Source: Lachnoclostridium sp. An196
Lineage (GTDB): Bacteria > Bacillota > Clostridia > Lachnospirales > Lachnospiraceae
DNA length: 64,000 nt
Reading direction: 5' to 3'
Assembly: GCF_002160135.1 (NCBI RefSeq)
Contig: NZ_NFJZ01000004.1
Span: 124,001 to 188,000, forward strand
How positions within the stretch are numbered: position 1 is the stretch's first letter; each line of letters opens with the position of its first letter. Below, one piece after another: positions 7,880 through 17,345 of this stretch. Both the position numbers and the translations under genes were made by a program. The notes under the pieces were generated by a model. That model saw only the letters and a list, made by a program, of their open reading frames with translations. It had not been told where the DNA came from and ran no database searches.

Positions 7880-8887
7880 ATGTTGACGCCAAAGGAGAAT
7901 TTCTTGGAAACTCTGAAAAAGACGGGAGGAAAACCAGATCGGCTGGTAAACGGCTATGAGCCGCTGGTCCCGGTTATGATCGATCCGGTACAGAAGTTCA
8001 CAAGAGGTAATCGAAAAAAAGGTATGACAACAAAGGACCGGTGGGGGACTGAGATAGCATGGCCGGAAGACCAGCTTTTTGCGATGCCGCATATCACTCC
8101 GGATAATAAAGTGTGCCCGGATGTGACAGAGTGGAAAAAAACAGTGGTGGTACCGGATCTGGTGGCGAACTGTTCAAATCCGGATGACTGGGAACCTGTT
8201 TTGGAGGCTGCCGCAAAAGTAGACAAAAAGGATAAGATGGTCATGGCCTTCATGGGAACCGGTGTATTTGAAGAGATGCATCATCTGATGGGCTTTGAAG
8301 ATACTTTGATGAATGTACTGCTGGAACCGGAAGCCATGCTGGAACTTGCAGAGGCAATCGGCGAGTACCGTTTTCAGTACACAAAACTGTTGGTTGATTA
8401 TCTGCATCCGGATGCGATTATTTCCCATGATGACTGGGGGAGCAAAACCTCTCTTTTCATGAGTCCGGAATCCTGGAGGGAGCTGATCAAGCCTCAGTAT
8501 GTGAAAATGTACAAATACATGAAGGATCATGGGGTACTTATTCTTCATCATGCAGATTCTTATTGCGAACCTATTGTGGAAGACATGGTAGAGCTGGGAA
8601 TCGACATATGGCAGGGGGTTCTTCCTACCAATGATATTGTAAAGATCCAGAAAGAACTGGACGGACGTATGACTTTGATGGGTGGAATTGATTCTGTGAT
8701 TGACAGGGCAGACGCCGGGGAAAAAGAGATTCGTGAGGAAGTCCGCAGGGCATGCATGACTTACGGACCGGGAGGACATTTTATTCCCAGTCTGACCTAC
8801 GGTCTGCCGGGAGCTATGTTCCCGCACCTGGATCCGATAATCTATGATGAAATTGACCAATGCAGCAAAGAATTGTTTAAAGGATGA
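7880..8887 (+). CDS. Uroporphyrinogen decarboxylase-family (MtaA-like) protein
   Basis: A 335-residue URO-D-fold protein. Family features include HDDWGSKTSLFMSPESWREL (about 180-199), HHADSYCEPI (about 220) and LMGGIDS (about 260). The N-terminal RxRG motif of true haem HemE is not apparent and no haem genes are nearby, so a corrinoid-dependent methyltransferase role (MtaA/MtbA-like, moving methyl groups between a corrinoid protein and a thiol or tetrahydrofolate) is more likely. No corrinoid-binding partner is adjacent, which leaves substrate and partner open. ATG at 7880 follows AGGAGAGGTGAGG. It converges on the GT39 gene. Confidence 0.75.
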   Translation: MLTPKENFLETLKKTGGKPDRLVNGYEPLVPVMIDPVQKFTRGNRKKGMTTKDRWGTEIAWPEDQLFAMPHITPDNKVCPDVTEWKKTVVVPDLVANCSNPDDWEPVLEAAAKVDKKDKMVMAFMGTGVFEEMHHLMGFEDTLMNVLLEPEAMLELAEAIGEYRFQYTKLLVDYLHPDAIISHDDWGSKTSLFMSPESWRELIKPQYVKMYKYMKDHGVLILHHADSYCEPIVEDMVELGIDIWQGVLPTNDIVKIQKELDGRMTLMGGIDSVIDRADAGEKEIREEVRRACMTYGPGGHFIPSLTYGLPGAMFPHLDPIIYDEIDQCSKELFKG

Positions 8888-8902
8888 CAAATTTTAGCAA
8901 TG

Positions 8903-8940
8903 ACGGACAGTTTATCTGCCAAGCAGCAGATACTGTCCGT
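8903..8940. other. Hairpin at convergent gene ends
   Basis: Arms ACGGACAG... (8903-8919) and ...CTGTCCGT (8926-8940) pair over 15 bp with a two-base bulge, across the 3' end of the GT39 gene and just after the URO-D-like gene. Neither side has a T-run, so it may act as a barrier or RNA-stabilising hairpin rather than a classical terminator. Confidence 0.5.
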
Positions 8941-10405
8941 TATCTGCCAATATCCGGCAGTTGGTCAGCTCAGGATAGTTCTGAAGAAATGGAATAGAGA
9001 GGATCAGGAAACAATCTTCCTCATCGCTCAGGAATGCCTTTGCTCCGCCGTTCAGACATTCAAGATCTCCTTCCATAAGAGCGAGCAGCAGATTGTTCTG
9101 TTCCCATTCTGTGGTGTTGGCGTAGAGAAACGGATCATAGGCGTCCAGATAGACGGTTGCTCCTGTACGCAGACCATCTCTGGAGAACTGTTCGATGATG
9201 AAGGTCTGCAGCGCGTTGGAATGGGCACCGCGCACGTTATCCAGATAATTTCCCCATACAAAGTAAGCGCTTCCCGCCAGAAGCACCAGAGAGAAAACGG
9301 TAAGAAGCCAGGCGGGGATATGCGGAGCCTGCAAAAATTCTGCCAGAAATACCGCCGCCAGAAGAAATAAGGGTATTGTACAAGGATATACGTACCACAT
9401 AAGTTTGGTAGATACCAGTGAAAACCCCAACAGCGGTATAAAGAGCCACAGCAGAATACCGGTCTGGTCTGACAGAGGCAGAGGATGCCCTTCCTTCCGC
9501 AGCGGGCGGAAGAACAGATAGGCAATACCCAGCAATACGATCAGGCTCAGCCATCCGTAGATATAGTCAAAATTCCAGAAAATGGAAGTGACATAGTATA
9601 GAAAGGGGGCTCCATGTCCTTCGGTTCCGCCTGCTGCAGTTCTTCCGATGATATCTGCTTCGAACATATTCTGAAAAAAAGTCATGCCATCATACTGGTA
9701 TCTGAGAACAGCCCAGATCATTGCAGGCAGCAAAGCGGACGCCAGAAAGCCGATCCAGGTTTTCAGGCGCATTTTTTTGATTTCACCTGTGAACAGCAGG
9801 AAAAGGCCTCCTATAGCAGCGATCATCAGAGAATGGAAACTCTTGGTCAGGAATGCCAGAGAAAAACAAAGACCGCAGAAATAGAGCCACCGCTGTTGAT
9901 CCCGGATCTTAAGCATTGAAAGCATAGCCAGTGTAAACAGCAGAAGATACAGGCTGTCAGCATCGCCGGCCCGAACCAGATGCGCTTTAAAGGGAAAATA
10001 ATTTGCGGCGCAGAATACCATGACCAGCAGAGACGCCAGTCTGCTGTAGCGGCGCGCGAAAAGGCCGGTACACACGGACGCTGTCAGATATGCAAGCGCT
10101 GAAAAAAAGCGGAGTCCTACCGCATTATAACCAAAAATAGCGAAACCGGCGGCAATAGTCAAAAAAGAAAGAGGCGGCTTGACATTCCAGTAATCAGCCT
10201 GTCCCTGGAAAGTATTGACCAGGTAATTGCCGCTCTGCATCATTTCGTAGGCGGATATGCCGTGCCGTGCTTCGTCCCAGGAATCAATCTGAGCGATATG
10301 AAGGCAGCGGAAACATAAAAAAGCTACCGCGGCGGATGCCAATATAAAAAATATCCAGTAATATTTGTTTATGATTTTCAGGATGCGGTCATAGAAGCTT
10401 CTCAT
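8912..10405 (-). CDS. GT39-type integral membrane glycosyltransferase
   Basis: A 497-residue polytopic protein of the ArnT/PMT (GT-C fold) type that would transfer a sugar from a polyprenyl-phosphate donor to a lipid, protein or glycan outside the membrane. The first helix (about 15-35) is followed by DSWDEARHG, holding the Asp/Glu pair of the first extracytoplasmic loop, then KPPLSF. About 11-12 hydrophobic segments follow, and a soluble C-terminal domain of about 110 residues ends the protein. ATG at 10405 follows GGAGGGATT. The acceptor is unknown. It lies divergent from the polysaccharide operon, so it may decorate the same glycan. Confidence 0.8.
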   Translation of the reverse strand: MRSFYDRILKIINKYYWIFFILASAAVAFLCFRCLHIAQIDSWDEARHGISAYEMMQSGNYLVNTFQGQADYWNVKPPLSFLTIAAGFAIFGYNAVGLRFFSALAYLTASVCTGLFARRYSRLASLLVMVFCAANYFPFKAHLVRAGDADSLYLLLFTLAMLSMLKIRDQQRWLYFCGLCFSLAFLTKSFHSLMIAAIGGLFLLFTGEIKKMRLKTWIGFLASALLPAMIWAVLRYQYDGMTFFQNMFEADIIGRTAAGGTEGHGAPFLYYVTSIFWNFDYIYGWLSLIVLLGIAYLFFRPLRKEGHPLPLSDQTGILLWLFIPLLGFSLVSTKLMWYVYPCTIPLFLLAAVFLAEFLQAPHIPAWLLTVFSLVLLAGSAYFVWGNYLDNVRGAHSNALQTFIIEQFSRDGLRTGATVYLDAYDPFLYANTTEWEQNNLLLALMEGDLECLNGGAKAFLSDEEDCFLILSIPFLQNYPELTNCRILADNGQYLLLGR

Positions 10406-10550
10406 AATCCCTCCAGAATATATTGTACATATTTATTTTATTATCATATCATGGACGGATGGAAAAAGCTATCGCAACTGCTGCCGGATATAAAAATGAC
10501 GGAACAGGAAAACATAAAAGGAGGCAAAAGGAGGGTGTGGCCTGATCGAC

Positions 10551-10579
10551 TTGTCATAATGCTTCAATGATGATATAAT
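10551..10579 (+). promoter_or_regulatory. Promoter of the polysaccharide operon
   Basis: TTGTCA (10551-10556), exactly 17 bp, TATAAT (10574-10579). Transcription would begin near 10586, about 25 bases before the first gene. Between here and the GT39 start at 10405 I see only the AT-rich divergent spacer. Confidence 0.7.
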
Positions 10580-10610
10580 CAATCCAAATGCATGGAAAAG
10601 AGGATATGAT

Positions 10611-11597
10611 ATGAAGGGACGGCTTCTGATCCCCTTTGCCGGGCTTTGTATCTGTATACTGGCCTGGATTGCAGATGTGACAGGCGCGGCTGAAAACGGA
10701 TTTACGCTGGAACAGTATCACAACGCGGATGCGAAATTTATCGGTGACGGGATTATCACAAGCGTAGACGAGAGCATCCGTATTCTGGACCTGAAAGGCC
10801 GTGAAATCCAAAGTTATGAGGAGCTTTCAGCGTCCTGGCTTTATGTGCAGGAAGAAGATTCCGGGGAATGGAACGTGGCATACAGCAATCATGCCAATGA
10901 GACGCATATCCTGCGCCTTTCCCCGGAGTATGAGATGCTGGAAGACCAGTGTGTGCTGACAACGGATACGCTTGCAATCGACCCGATCCTGGTGCGGGTG
11001 GACGACGGATGGCTTCTGACGCATACTACGATTGAAGGAACCGTCAACAATCCGGAACCGGATGGGGAAAACGGCATCTATACAGTGAAACTGTACTATT
11101 CCGAGGATCTGGAACATTGGGAGTTCGTGACAGATGTGATCCGGAAAAATCAGAACCTGGAAGACGGCGACATCCGCTATGTGGATGGTACACTTTATTA
11201 TTTCTTTGAGATGGAAAATTATGACAAAGGTCCGTCTGCGATCTGCGTTATGACATCTGAAGACGGAGGCAGGACCTGGAGCGGGATGAAAGAACTGCTG
11301 CCGGCCGTGGCTGATAATGAGATGGCCAGCTGCGATCCCACAGACACAGGATGGAGGCTTTATGTGAGCAGTGACTATGCCTGTGTGGGAGAAAGCTACC
11401 AGGGGGCGTCAGTTTATTACGCGGATTACACACCGGAGCTGAATGAGGTGCAGACCTATAAGCGGTCCGGGATGCCGGAGAACAGGGCGGTCCGGCTTTA
11501 TGATGTGAAAGAGATGAACGGGCAGCTGTATTTCCTGTTTGCAAGGAATTTCCTGACAGACTGCGATCTGCTGCTTCGGGTAACAGAAGAAGAATAA
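10611..11597 (+). CDS. Secreted beta-propeller protein with a BNR (Asp-box) repeat
   Basis: A 328-residue exported protein with an N-terminal hydrophobic signal (about 4-25, probably cleaved near TGAAEN). The rest resembles five-bladed propellers of GH43/sialidase type; the Asp-box SEDGGRTW lies near 222-229. I cannot see a full set of catalytic carboxylates, so activity is unproven. It is the first gene after the operon promoter, 22 bp ahead of rfbA, which suggests a role in trimming or binding the exported glycan. Alternatives are a lectin-like glycan-binding protein or an inactive glycosidase. Confidence 0.6.
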   Translation: MKGRLLIPFAGLCICILAWIADVTGAAENGFTLEQYHNADAKFIGDGIITSVDESIRILDLKGREIQSYEELSASWLYVQEEDSGEWNVAYSNHANETHILRLSPEYEMLEDQCVLTTDTLAIDPILVRVDDGWLLTHTTIEGTVNNPEPDGENGIYTVKLYYSEDLEHWEFVTDVIRKNQNLEDGDIRYVDGTLYYFFEMENYDKGPSAICVMTSEDGGRTWSGMKELLPAVADNEMASCDPTDTGWRLYVSSDYACVGESYQGASVYYADYTPELNEVQTYKRSGMPENRAVRLYDVKEMNGQLYFLFARNFLTDCDLLLRVTEEE

Positions 11598-11619
11598 ATA
11601 TGCAAGGAGAACATTTATT

Positions 11620-12489
11620 ATGAAGGGAATTATCTTAGCAGGCGGTTCCGGCACCAGGCTGTATCCGCTGACCAAAGCGGTGTCCAAACAGATCATGCCG
11701 GTATATGACAAGCCTATGATCTACTATCCGCTTTCCATCCTGATGCTGGCAAGCATTCGTGAGGTGCTGATTATCTCAACTCCCAGAGACCTGCCGGTGT
11801 TTAAAGAACTGCTGGGTGACGGCAGCCAGCTGGGCATGCGTTTTGAATATGCGGTGCAGGAACAGCCCCGCGGACTGGCGGATGCTTTTATCATTGGCGC
11901 GGATTTCATCGGGAAAGACAGTGTGGCGCTGATCCTTGGGGATAATATCTTTTACGGCCAGAGTTTCAGTCAGGTGCTGAAACGGGTGGTATCCCATGAG
12001 AGCGGAGCTACTATTTTCGGATACTACGTAAGAGATCCGAGAGAGTATGGTGTGGTGGAGTTCGATGAGAACGGCATGGCAGTCTCCATTGAGGAGAAAC
12101 CGGAACACCCCAAGTCCAATTATGCAGTGCCGGGACTCTATTTCTACGACAATGACGTGGTGGAAATCGCGAAAAATGTAAAGCCTTCTGCCCGCGGAGA
12201 GATCGAGATTACCAGTATCAACAACGAGTATCTGCGCAGAGGCACGCTCCGGGTGGAGACGCTGGGGCGCGGGTTCGCATGGCTGGATACGGGCAATCAT
12301 GATGCGCTTCTGGATGCGGCTGATTTTGTGGCGGCCATGCAGAAACGCCAGGGCCTGTATGTGTCCTGTATAGAAGAGATCGCTTACCGCCGCGGTTTTA
12401 TCGACCGGGAGCAGCTTTTGAAACTGGCGGAGCCCCTGATGAAGACGGCGTATGGACAGTATCTGGTAGATGTTGCCAACGGATTGTAA
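11620..12489 (+). CDS. rfbA: Glucose-1-phosphate thymidylyltransferase
   Basis: Makes dTDP-glucose from dTTP and glucose-1-phosphate, the first step to dTDP-L-rhamnose. The 289-residue length is typical. The signature [17 protein letters not shown] is at about 9-25, followed by [20 protein letters not shown] (about 107-114) holds the metal-binding Asp, and EEKP is near 160. It is followed by rfbC, so the pair supplies a nucleotide sugar for the cluster. The dehydratase (rfbB) and reductase (rfbD) are not in this window and must be elsewhere if rhamnose is the product. Confidence 0.96.
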   Translation: MKGIILAGGSGTRLYPLTKAVSKQIMPVYDKPMIYYPLSILMLASIREVLIISTPRDLPVFKELLGDGSQLGMRFEYAVQEQPRGLADAFIIGADFIGKDSVALILGDNIFYGQSFSQVLKRVVSHESGATIFGYYVRDPREYGVVEFDENGMAVSIEEKPEHPKSNYAVPGLYFYDNDVVEIAKNVKPSARGEIEITSINNEYLRRGTLRVETLGRGFAWLDTGNHDALLDAADFVAAMQKRQGLYVSCIEEIAYRRGFIDREQLLKLAEPLMKTAYGQYLVDVANGL

Positions 12490-12514
12490 AAAACAGGAAA
12501 AAGAGGAAGAGAAA

Positions 12515-13066
12515 ATGGGAAAGATTACAGTAGAAACCTGCGGGATTGAGGGACTCAAGATCATTACTCCTACCGTATTCGGTGATGAACGCGGATATTT
12601 TATGGAGACATACAATTATAAAGATTATGCGGCAGCCGGCATCGACATGGAATTTGTCCAGGACAACCAGTCGGCGTCCAAGAAAGGCGTGCTGCGAGGC
12701 CTGCATTTCCAGATCAATTATCCGCAGGACAAGCTGGTGCGCGTAGTCAGCGGCGAAGTGTTTGATGTGGCAGTAGATTTAAGACCAGGTTCTTCCACAT
12801 ATGGAAAGTGGCATGGCGTGATTCTGTCCGCGGAAAACAAAAAGCAGTTTTTCATTCCGAAAAATTTCGCGCATGGTTTCCTGGTATTGTCCGACTATGC
12901 GGAATTCGCATATAAGTGTACTGATTTCTATCATCCTAATGATGAAGGAGGACTGTTCTGGAATGATCCGGATATCGGAGTGAAATGGCCGATTCCGGAG
13001 GGAATGGAACTCACTATTTCTGAGAAGGATCAGAAATGGGGCGGTATCAAAGACTGGAACAGATAA
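12515..13066 (+). CDS. rfbC: dTDP-4-dehydrorhamnose 3,5-epimerase
   Basis: Epimerises dTDP-4-keto-6-deoxyglucose at C3 and C5 in the dTDP-rhamnose route. The 183-residue cupin has the expected motifs: GYFMETYN, QDNQSASKKGVLRGLHFQ (about 56-73, with the catalytic His near the end), RVVSGEVFDVAVDLRPGS (about 84-101) and FAHGFLVLSD. The ATG at 12515 follows AAGAGGAAGAG; an in-frame ATG at 12470 inside rfbA has no site. The N-terminal sequence KITVETCGIEGLKIITP is the normal first strand of the family. Confidence 0.95.
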   Translation: MGKITVETCGIEGLKIITPTVFGDERGYFMETYNYKDYAAAGIDMEFVQDNQSASKKGVLRGLHFQINYPQDKLVRVVSGEVFDVAVDLRPGSSTYGKWHGVILSAENKKQFFIPKNFAHGFLVLSDYAEFAYKCTDFYHPNDEGGLFWNDPDIGVKWPIPEGMELTISEKDQKWGGIKDWNR

Positions 13067-13077
13067 AGGAGAGACCA

Positions 13078-13890
13078 ATGGTCCGAATGATAAAGGAATT
13101 TTTGGGAAACCGCAGACTGATCTGGAAATTGGCAAAAAACGATTTCAAGACCCGGTATGCGGGTTCCTATTTTGGCGTGGTCTGGGCGATGGTACAGCCG
13201 GTGGTTATCGTACTGGTATACTGGTTTGTATTTCAGATCGGACTGAACAACGCTACAGCAGAACTGAAAGAAGGGATTAACGTGCCGTTTGTCCTCTGGC
13301 TGGTCAGCGGTATTGTGCCCTGGTTCTACTTTTCAGAGAGCCTGAGCAACGGAACCAACGCTCTGCTGGAATACAATTATCTGGTGAAGAAGGTAGTGTT
13401 TAACATCGATATTCTGCCGCTGGTGAAGACCATAGCAGCGCTGTTTATCCACGCCTTCTTCGTACTGTTTATGCTGCTTTTGTTTGCGTTATACGGCTAT
13501 TATCCGGGACTGCACACGCTGTGGATCGTATACTTCAGCGCCAGCCTTATGATCTTCGTTACCGGCCTCTGCATGCTGACCAGTTCTTTAGTGGTGTTTT
13601 TCCGGGATCTGAGTCAGATTATCAATATTTTTCTTCAGGTAGGCATATGGATGACGCCGATTATGTGGTCTCTGGAAGATTTGCTGGCTAAATACCCTGT
13701 CCTTGCGATCCTGAAACTCAATCCTCTCTGCTACATTGTTTATGGCTATCGGGAGGTTTTATTCGGATCCGGTTCGGTAGCAGGACTGGGGTGGATGCAT
13801 GTGTATTTTTGGTGCGTGACGGCGGTGGTATGGGTACTGGGTTATCACGTGTTCCAGAAGCTGAAAGTACATTTTGCGGACGTGATGTAG
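13078..13890 (+). CDS. wzm: Polysaccharide ABC exporter, membrane subunit
   Basis: A 270-residue ABC-2 type permease of the Wzm/TagG/RfbA-transport family. It has a cytosolic N-terminal amphipathic region (FLGNRRLIWKLAKNDFKTRY), the conserved GSYFGVVWAMVQPV segment at about 30-43, and six membrane helices to the end. It exports undecaprenyl-linked glycan across the membrane with the ATPase encoded next. ATG at 13078 follows AAAGGAGAG; the earlier in-frame ATG at 13036 lies inside rfbC. The next gene starts 10 bp after its stop. Confidence 0.92.
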   Translation: MVRMIKEFLGNRRLIWKLAKNDFKTRYAGSYFGVVWAMVQPVVIVLVYWFVFQIGLNNATAELKEGINVPFVLWLVSGIVPWFYFSESLSNGTNALLEYNYLVKKVVFNIDILPLVKTIAALFIHAFFVLFMLLLFALYGYYPGLHTLWIVYFSASLMIFVTGLCMLTSSLVVFFRDLSQIINIFLQVGIWMTPIMWSLEDLLAKYPVLAILKLNPLCYIVYGYREVLFGSGSVAGLGWMHVYFWCVTAVVWVLGYHVFQKLKVHFADVM

Positions 13891-13900
13891 AAGGAGAATT

Positions 13901-15181
13901 ATGGGCGGCGAAGCGATAAAATTAGAGCATATTACAAAAGTTTATAAATTATATAACCGGAACAGGGACCGTCTGAAGGATTCTCTGGGGCTTACCAGAA
14001 AAAAGTGTTATACGGAGCATTATGCGCTGCGGGACGTGAGCATGGAAGTCCAGGAAGGTGAGATGGTGGGGATTATCGGAGTCAACGGATCCGGGAAATC
14101 TACCATTCTGAAGATCATAACCGGTGTCTTAAGTCCCAGCGGCGGAACCATGCAGATCAACGGACGTATCTCTGCCCTTCTGGAGCTGGGCGCCGGGTTC
14201 AATATGGAATATACCGGTCTGGAGAATGTTTATCTGAACGGTACGATGATGGGCTTTTCGGAAGAAGAGATCGAAGCCCGGCTGCCGGAAATCCTGGAAT
14301 TTGCCGATATCGGAGAATTCATCCATCAGCCGGTGAAAACCTATTCCAGCGGAATGTTTGTGCGCCTGGCTTTTGCCGTGGCGATTAACATCGATCCGGA
14401 GATCCTGATCGTGGATGAGGCTCTGGCCGTGGGAGATGTTTTTTTCCAGGCCAAATGTTATCATAAGTTTGAAGAATTCAAAAAGATGGGAAAGACGATC
14501 CTTTTTGTAAGCCATGATCTGACCAGTATCGCCAAATACTGTGACCGCGTGATTCTGTTAAATAAAGGGGTCAAACTGGCGGAAGGATCTCCCAAAGACA
14601 TGGTCAATATGTATAAGAAGCTTCTGGTTCATCAGCTGGATGAAGAGACCCTGGAGGATGTGAGCGGAAAAAGCGCCATAGGAGAGCATACGGAAAGCGG
14701 AAAGGCCTGGAAAGATCATTTCGAAGTGAATCCGACGATTCTGGACTACGGGGAAAAGCAGGCGGAGATTGTGGATTTTGCCATCGTAGACCAGTACGGG
14801 CAGTTCTCCAGTATTATCGAAAAAGGTTCTGTCTGCCAGGTAAAGGCAAAAGTCCATTTTCACAGCCGTGTGGCAAATCCGATTTTTACCATTACAATTC
14901 GGAATAAACAGGGAACTGACATCACGGGAACGAATACAATGTTTGAACGTGTGGAGACCGGAACCGTTGAGGCGGGCGAAGAGCGTGTCGTCACATACCG
15001 TCAGCGGATTGACCTGCAGGGAGGAGATTATCTGATCTCTCTTGGCTGCACCGGTTATGTGGGAGATGAATTTAAAGTTTATCACCGGTTATATGATCTG
15101 GTGGGAATGACGGTTCTTTCCGATAAAGATACCGTGGGATTTTATGATATGAACTCGAAAATTACGGTGGAAAAGGCGTGA
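13901..15181 (+). CDS. wzt: Polysaccharide ABC exporter ATPase with carbohydrate-binding tail
   Basis: ATPase partner of Wzm. The Walker A motif GVNGSGKST is at 60-68, an ABC signature of the YSSGM type near 148, and Walker B ILIVDEAL near 168-175 followed by the usual VGD and SHD switch motifs. Beyond about residue 265 lies an additional ~160-residue beta-rich domain of the Wzt-C type. In known systems this domain recognises a chemically capped non-reducing end before export. Its presence here predicts a capped glycan and fits the methyltransferase-kinase gene that follows four bases downstream. Total 426 residues, close to E. coli O9a-type Wzt. Confidence 0.92.
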   Translation: MGGEAIKLEHITKVYKLYNRNRDRLKDSLGLTRKKCYTEHYALRDVSMEVQEGEMVGIIGVNGSGKSTILKIITGVLSPSGGTMQINGRISALLELGAGFNMEYTGLENVYLNGTMMGFSEEEIEARLPEILEFADIGEFIHQPVKTYSSGMFVRLAFAVAINIDPEILIVDEALAVGDVFFQAKCYHKFEEFKKMGKTILFVSHDLTSIAKYCDRVILLNKGVKLAEGSPKDMVNMYKKLLVHQLDEETLEDVSGKSAIGEHTESGKAWKDHFEVNPTILDYGEKQAEIVDFAIVDQYGQFSSIIEKGSVCQVKAKVHFHSRVANPIFTITIRNKQGTDITGTNTMFERVETGTVEAGEERVVTYRQRIDLQGGDYLISLGCTGYVGDEFKVYHRLYDLVGMTVLSDKDTVGFYDMNSKITVEKA

Positions 15182-15185
15182 CGTT

Positions 15186-17312
15186 ATGCAGGAAAAAACA
15201 GGGAACGTAATACTGACATACGAGGACGGAGCAGACCGCCTGGAGCAGATCCCTTCTGAGGACAGGCAGATCCACAGTCTGGTAAAGGAAGGTTATGACT
15301 GCCGCCGGGGCTGCGAACAGAGCTGGCCGGTACTTTATCATTTATCGCATCTGCGCGCCAATCTGACCGAGTGGCTGCCGGTGGGAAAAGAGGACACCCT
15401 TCTGGAATTCGGCTCTGACAGCGGACAATTGACCGGCGGCTTTCTGAAAAAGGCAGGTCATGTGGTATGCGTGGATAAAAGTGTCAGCCGGAGCCGTATC
15501 CTGTCGGAACGCTACCGGGATGCGGAGAATCTGGAAGTCCATGCGGGAGATCCATGGAAATGTCTGGAAGATCTGGGCCGCAGATATGACTGGGTCATTG
15601 CCTGCGGGCTTCTGGCGGAAGCAGAGCGTTATTTTGACGGTGATGCACCGGAGCAGCAGGCGCTTCAGAAGATTTTATCCTATGTAAAGCCCGGAGGGCA
15701 TCTGGTGCTGGCGGCGGACAACCGGTTCGGACTGAAATACTGGGCGGGAGCCGCGGAACCTCATACGGGACGGTATTTTGACAGCCTGGAAGGCACAGGA
15801 CATACCTTTTCCAGAAACAGGCTGGAACAGATACTGGAAGCTGCCGGATGCGGACCGTATCGTTTTTATTATCCATATCCGGAGAGATGGTTTCCTATGA
15901 GTCTTTATTCGGACCGATGGCTTCCGAAGACAGGGGAACTGAATCAGAATCTGAGAAATTTTGAAGGTGAGCGGCTGGTTCTGTTTGAGGAAGAGAAGGT
16001 TTACGACCAGCTGATCGCGGACGGGCGCTTCCCGGATTTTTCCAACGCTTTCCTGATTATTGTAGGAGAAGATCGGAGGGATCTTCCGGATTATGTGAAG
16101 TATTCCAACGACCGCGCGGAGCGGTTTATGATCCGGACAGAGATCGTACAGGACCATGGATCATCTCTGGTGTGCAAAGTCCCGGCGCATCCGGAAGCCG
16201 CGGAACATGTGCGGGAAATGAAGCGCTGGGAGCAGGAACTGGAGCAGCTGTATCAAAAAAACGGCGTGCATGCCAACCGGTGCGAACTGCGCGGCGGGAA
16301 GGCCTGCTTTGAATTCCTGCGGGGGAAGACCCTGGAGGAAGAACTGGATATCCTGCGGGCGCGAAAAGATTATGCCGGACTCCAGGCGGAACTTCAGGAG
16401 TATAAAAAACTGCTGGCCGATACGCTGGGACCGGAATTAAAGCCCTTTGCCAGGAGCGATTTGTTTGTGGAGATGTTCGGGAATCCGGAGTTCACAAAGG
16501 CGTATCGGGGAGCCCCGGTGAATAATCTGGACTGGATCTTCGGCAATCTGATGAAAACGGCGGACGGTATCTGGATCATCGATTACGAATGGACTTTTCC
16601 GGTGCAGGTTCCGATAGAATATCTGATCTGGCGGGCGGTCTCTCTCTATCAGTACGGAAGGAACGATCTGGCGTCCCTGGGACTGATGACCCAGATGGGG
16701 ATCAGTTCAGAGGAAGAGCGGCAGTTTGAGGAGATGGAACATCATTTTCAGCGCTGGCTTCTGGGCGGAACAGTGACGATTGGAGAGCAGTATCTGGCTA
16801 CGGCGGGAAGGACGCTTCGGCTGGAAACGCTGCTGCGGACAGACCGTTCAAACAGGATACAGGTTTACGCAGATACAGGGAAAGGGTTCTCAGAAGAAGA
16901 CAGTATGTGGATCCTTACACAGCCGGATAAGCAGGGCGTGATACATCTGGAAATTCCGCTTCCGCAGGGGACAAAGGCACTCCGGCTGGATCCGGCGGAA
17001 GGGTGCTCCCTGGTGAAGGTGCGCAGGCTGGCAGGAGAACTGGGCGGTTCCTACGAGCTGGAATACATCCACAACGGACGGGAGCTGGAGGCGCAGGGGA
17101 TCCTGTACACAACGGACGATCCCCAGATTACAGTGACGAACCTGGTGGAGGGTACGCGGTTAATCCATGCAGAATTGTCGGTGGAGCATATGAATCCGGA
17201 TACGGCATATGCCTGCATGAATCTTCTGAACCGGATGCGCGCGGCAGAACGGATCAGCCAGAGCGGACCGTACCGCATACTGAAGAAAATTAAACGGGCC
17301 CTGGGCAGATAA
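15186..17312 (+). CDS. Methyltransferase-kinase fusion, predicted glycan chain terminator
   Basis: A 708-residue protein with two recognisable enzyme parts. Residues about 40-260 form a class I SAM methyltransferase: LEFGSDSGQLTG near 71-82 as motif I, VCVDKS near 95, VIACGLLAE near 137, then KPGGHLVLAADN. Residues about 310-500 look like a protein-kinase/APH fold: LVCKVP with K331 as the ATP lysine, catalytic loop LDWIFGNL with D449 and N454, and D466 in IIDYEW as the metal ligand. The D-x4-N and N-to-D spacings match kinases closely. The 550-670 region is beta-rich and unassigned. A methyltransferase plus kinase beside Wzt-C is the architecture of WbdD-type O-polysaccharide terminators; the function is inferred. 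Confidence 0.65.
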   Translation: MQEKTGNVILTYEDGADRLEQIPSEDRQIHSLVKEGYDCRRGCEQSWPVLYHLSHLRANLTEWLPVGKEDTLLEFGSDSGQLTGGFLKKAGHVVCVDKSVSRSRILSERYRDAENLEVHAGDPWKCLEDLGRRYDWVIACGLLAEAERYFDGDAPEQQALQKILSYVKPGGHLVLAADNRFGLKYWAGAAEPHTGRYFDSLEGTGHTFSRNRLEQILEAAGCGPYRFYYPYPERWFPMSLYSDRWLPKTGELNQNLRNFEGERLVLFEEEKVYDQLIADGRFPDFSNAFLIIVGEDRRDLPDYVKYSNDRAERFMIRTEIVQDHGSSLVCKVPAHPEAAEHVREMKRWEQELEQLYQKNGVHANRCELRGGKACFEFLRGKTLEEELDILRARKDYAGLQAELQEYKKLLADTLGPELKPFARSDLFVEMFGNPEFTKAYRGAPVNNLDWIFGNLMKTADGIWIIDYEWTFPVQVPIEYLIWRAVSLYQYGRNDLASLGLMTQMGISSEEERQFEEMEHHFQRWLLGGTVTIGEQYLATAGRTLRLETLLRTDRSNRIQVYADTGKGFSEEDSMWILTQPDKQGVIHLEIPLPQGTKALRLDPAEGCSLVKVRRLAGELGGSYELEYIHNGRELEAQGILYTTDDPQITVTNLVEGTRLIHAELSVEHMNPDTAYACMNLLNRMRAAERISQSGPYRILKKIKRALGR

Positions 17313-17345
17313 CGGGTTCCGAATCACGAGATTGAGGTCGGTGAA

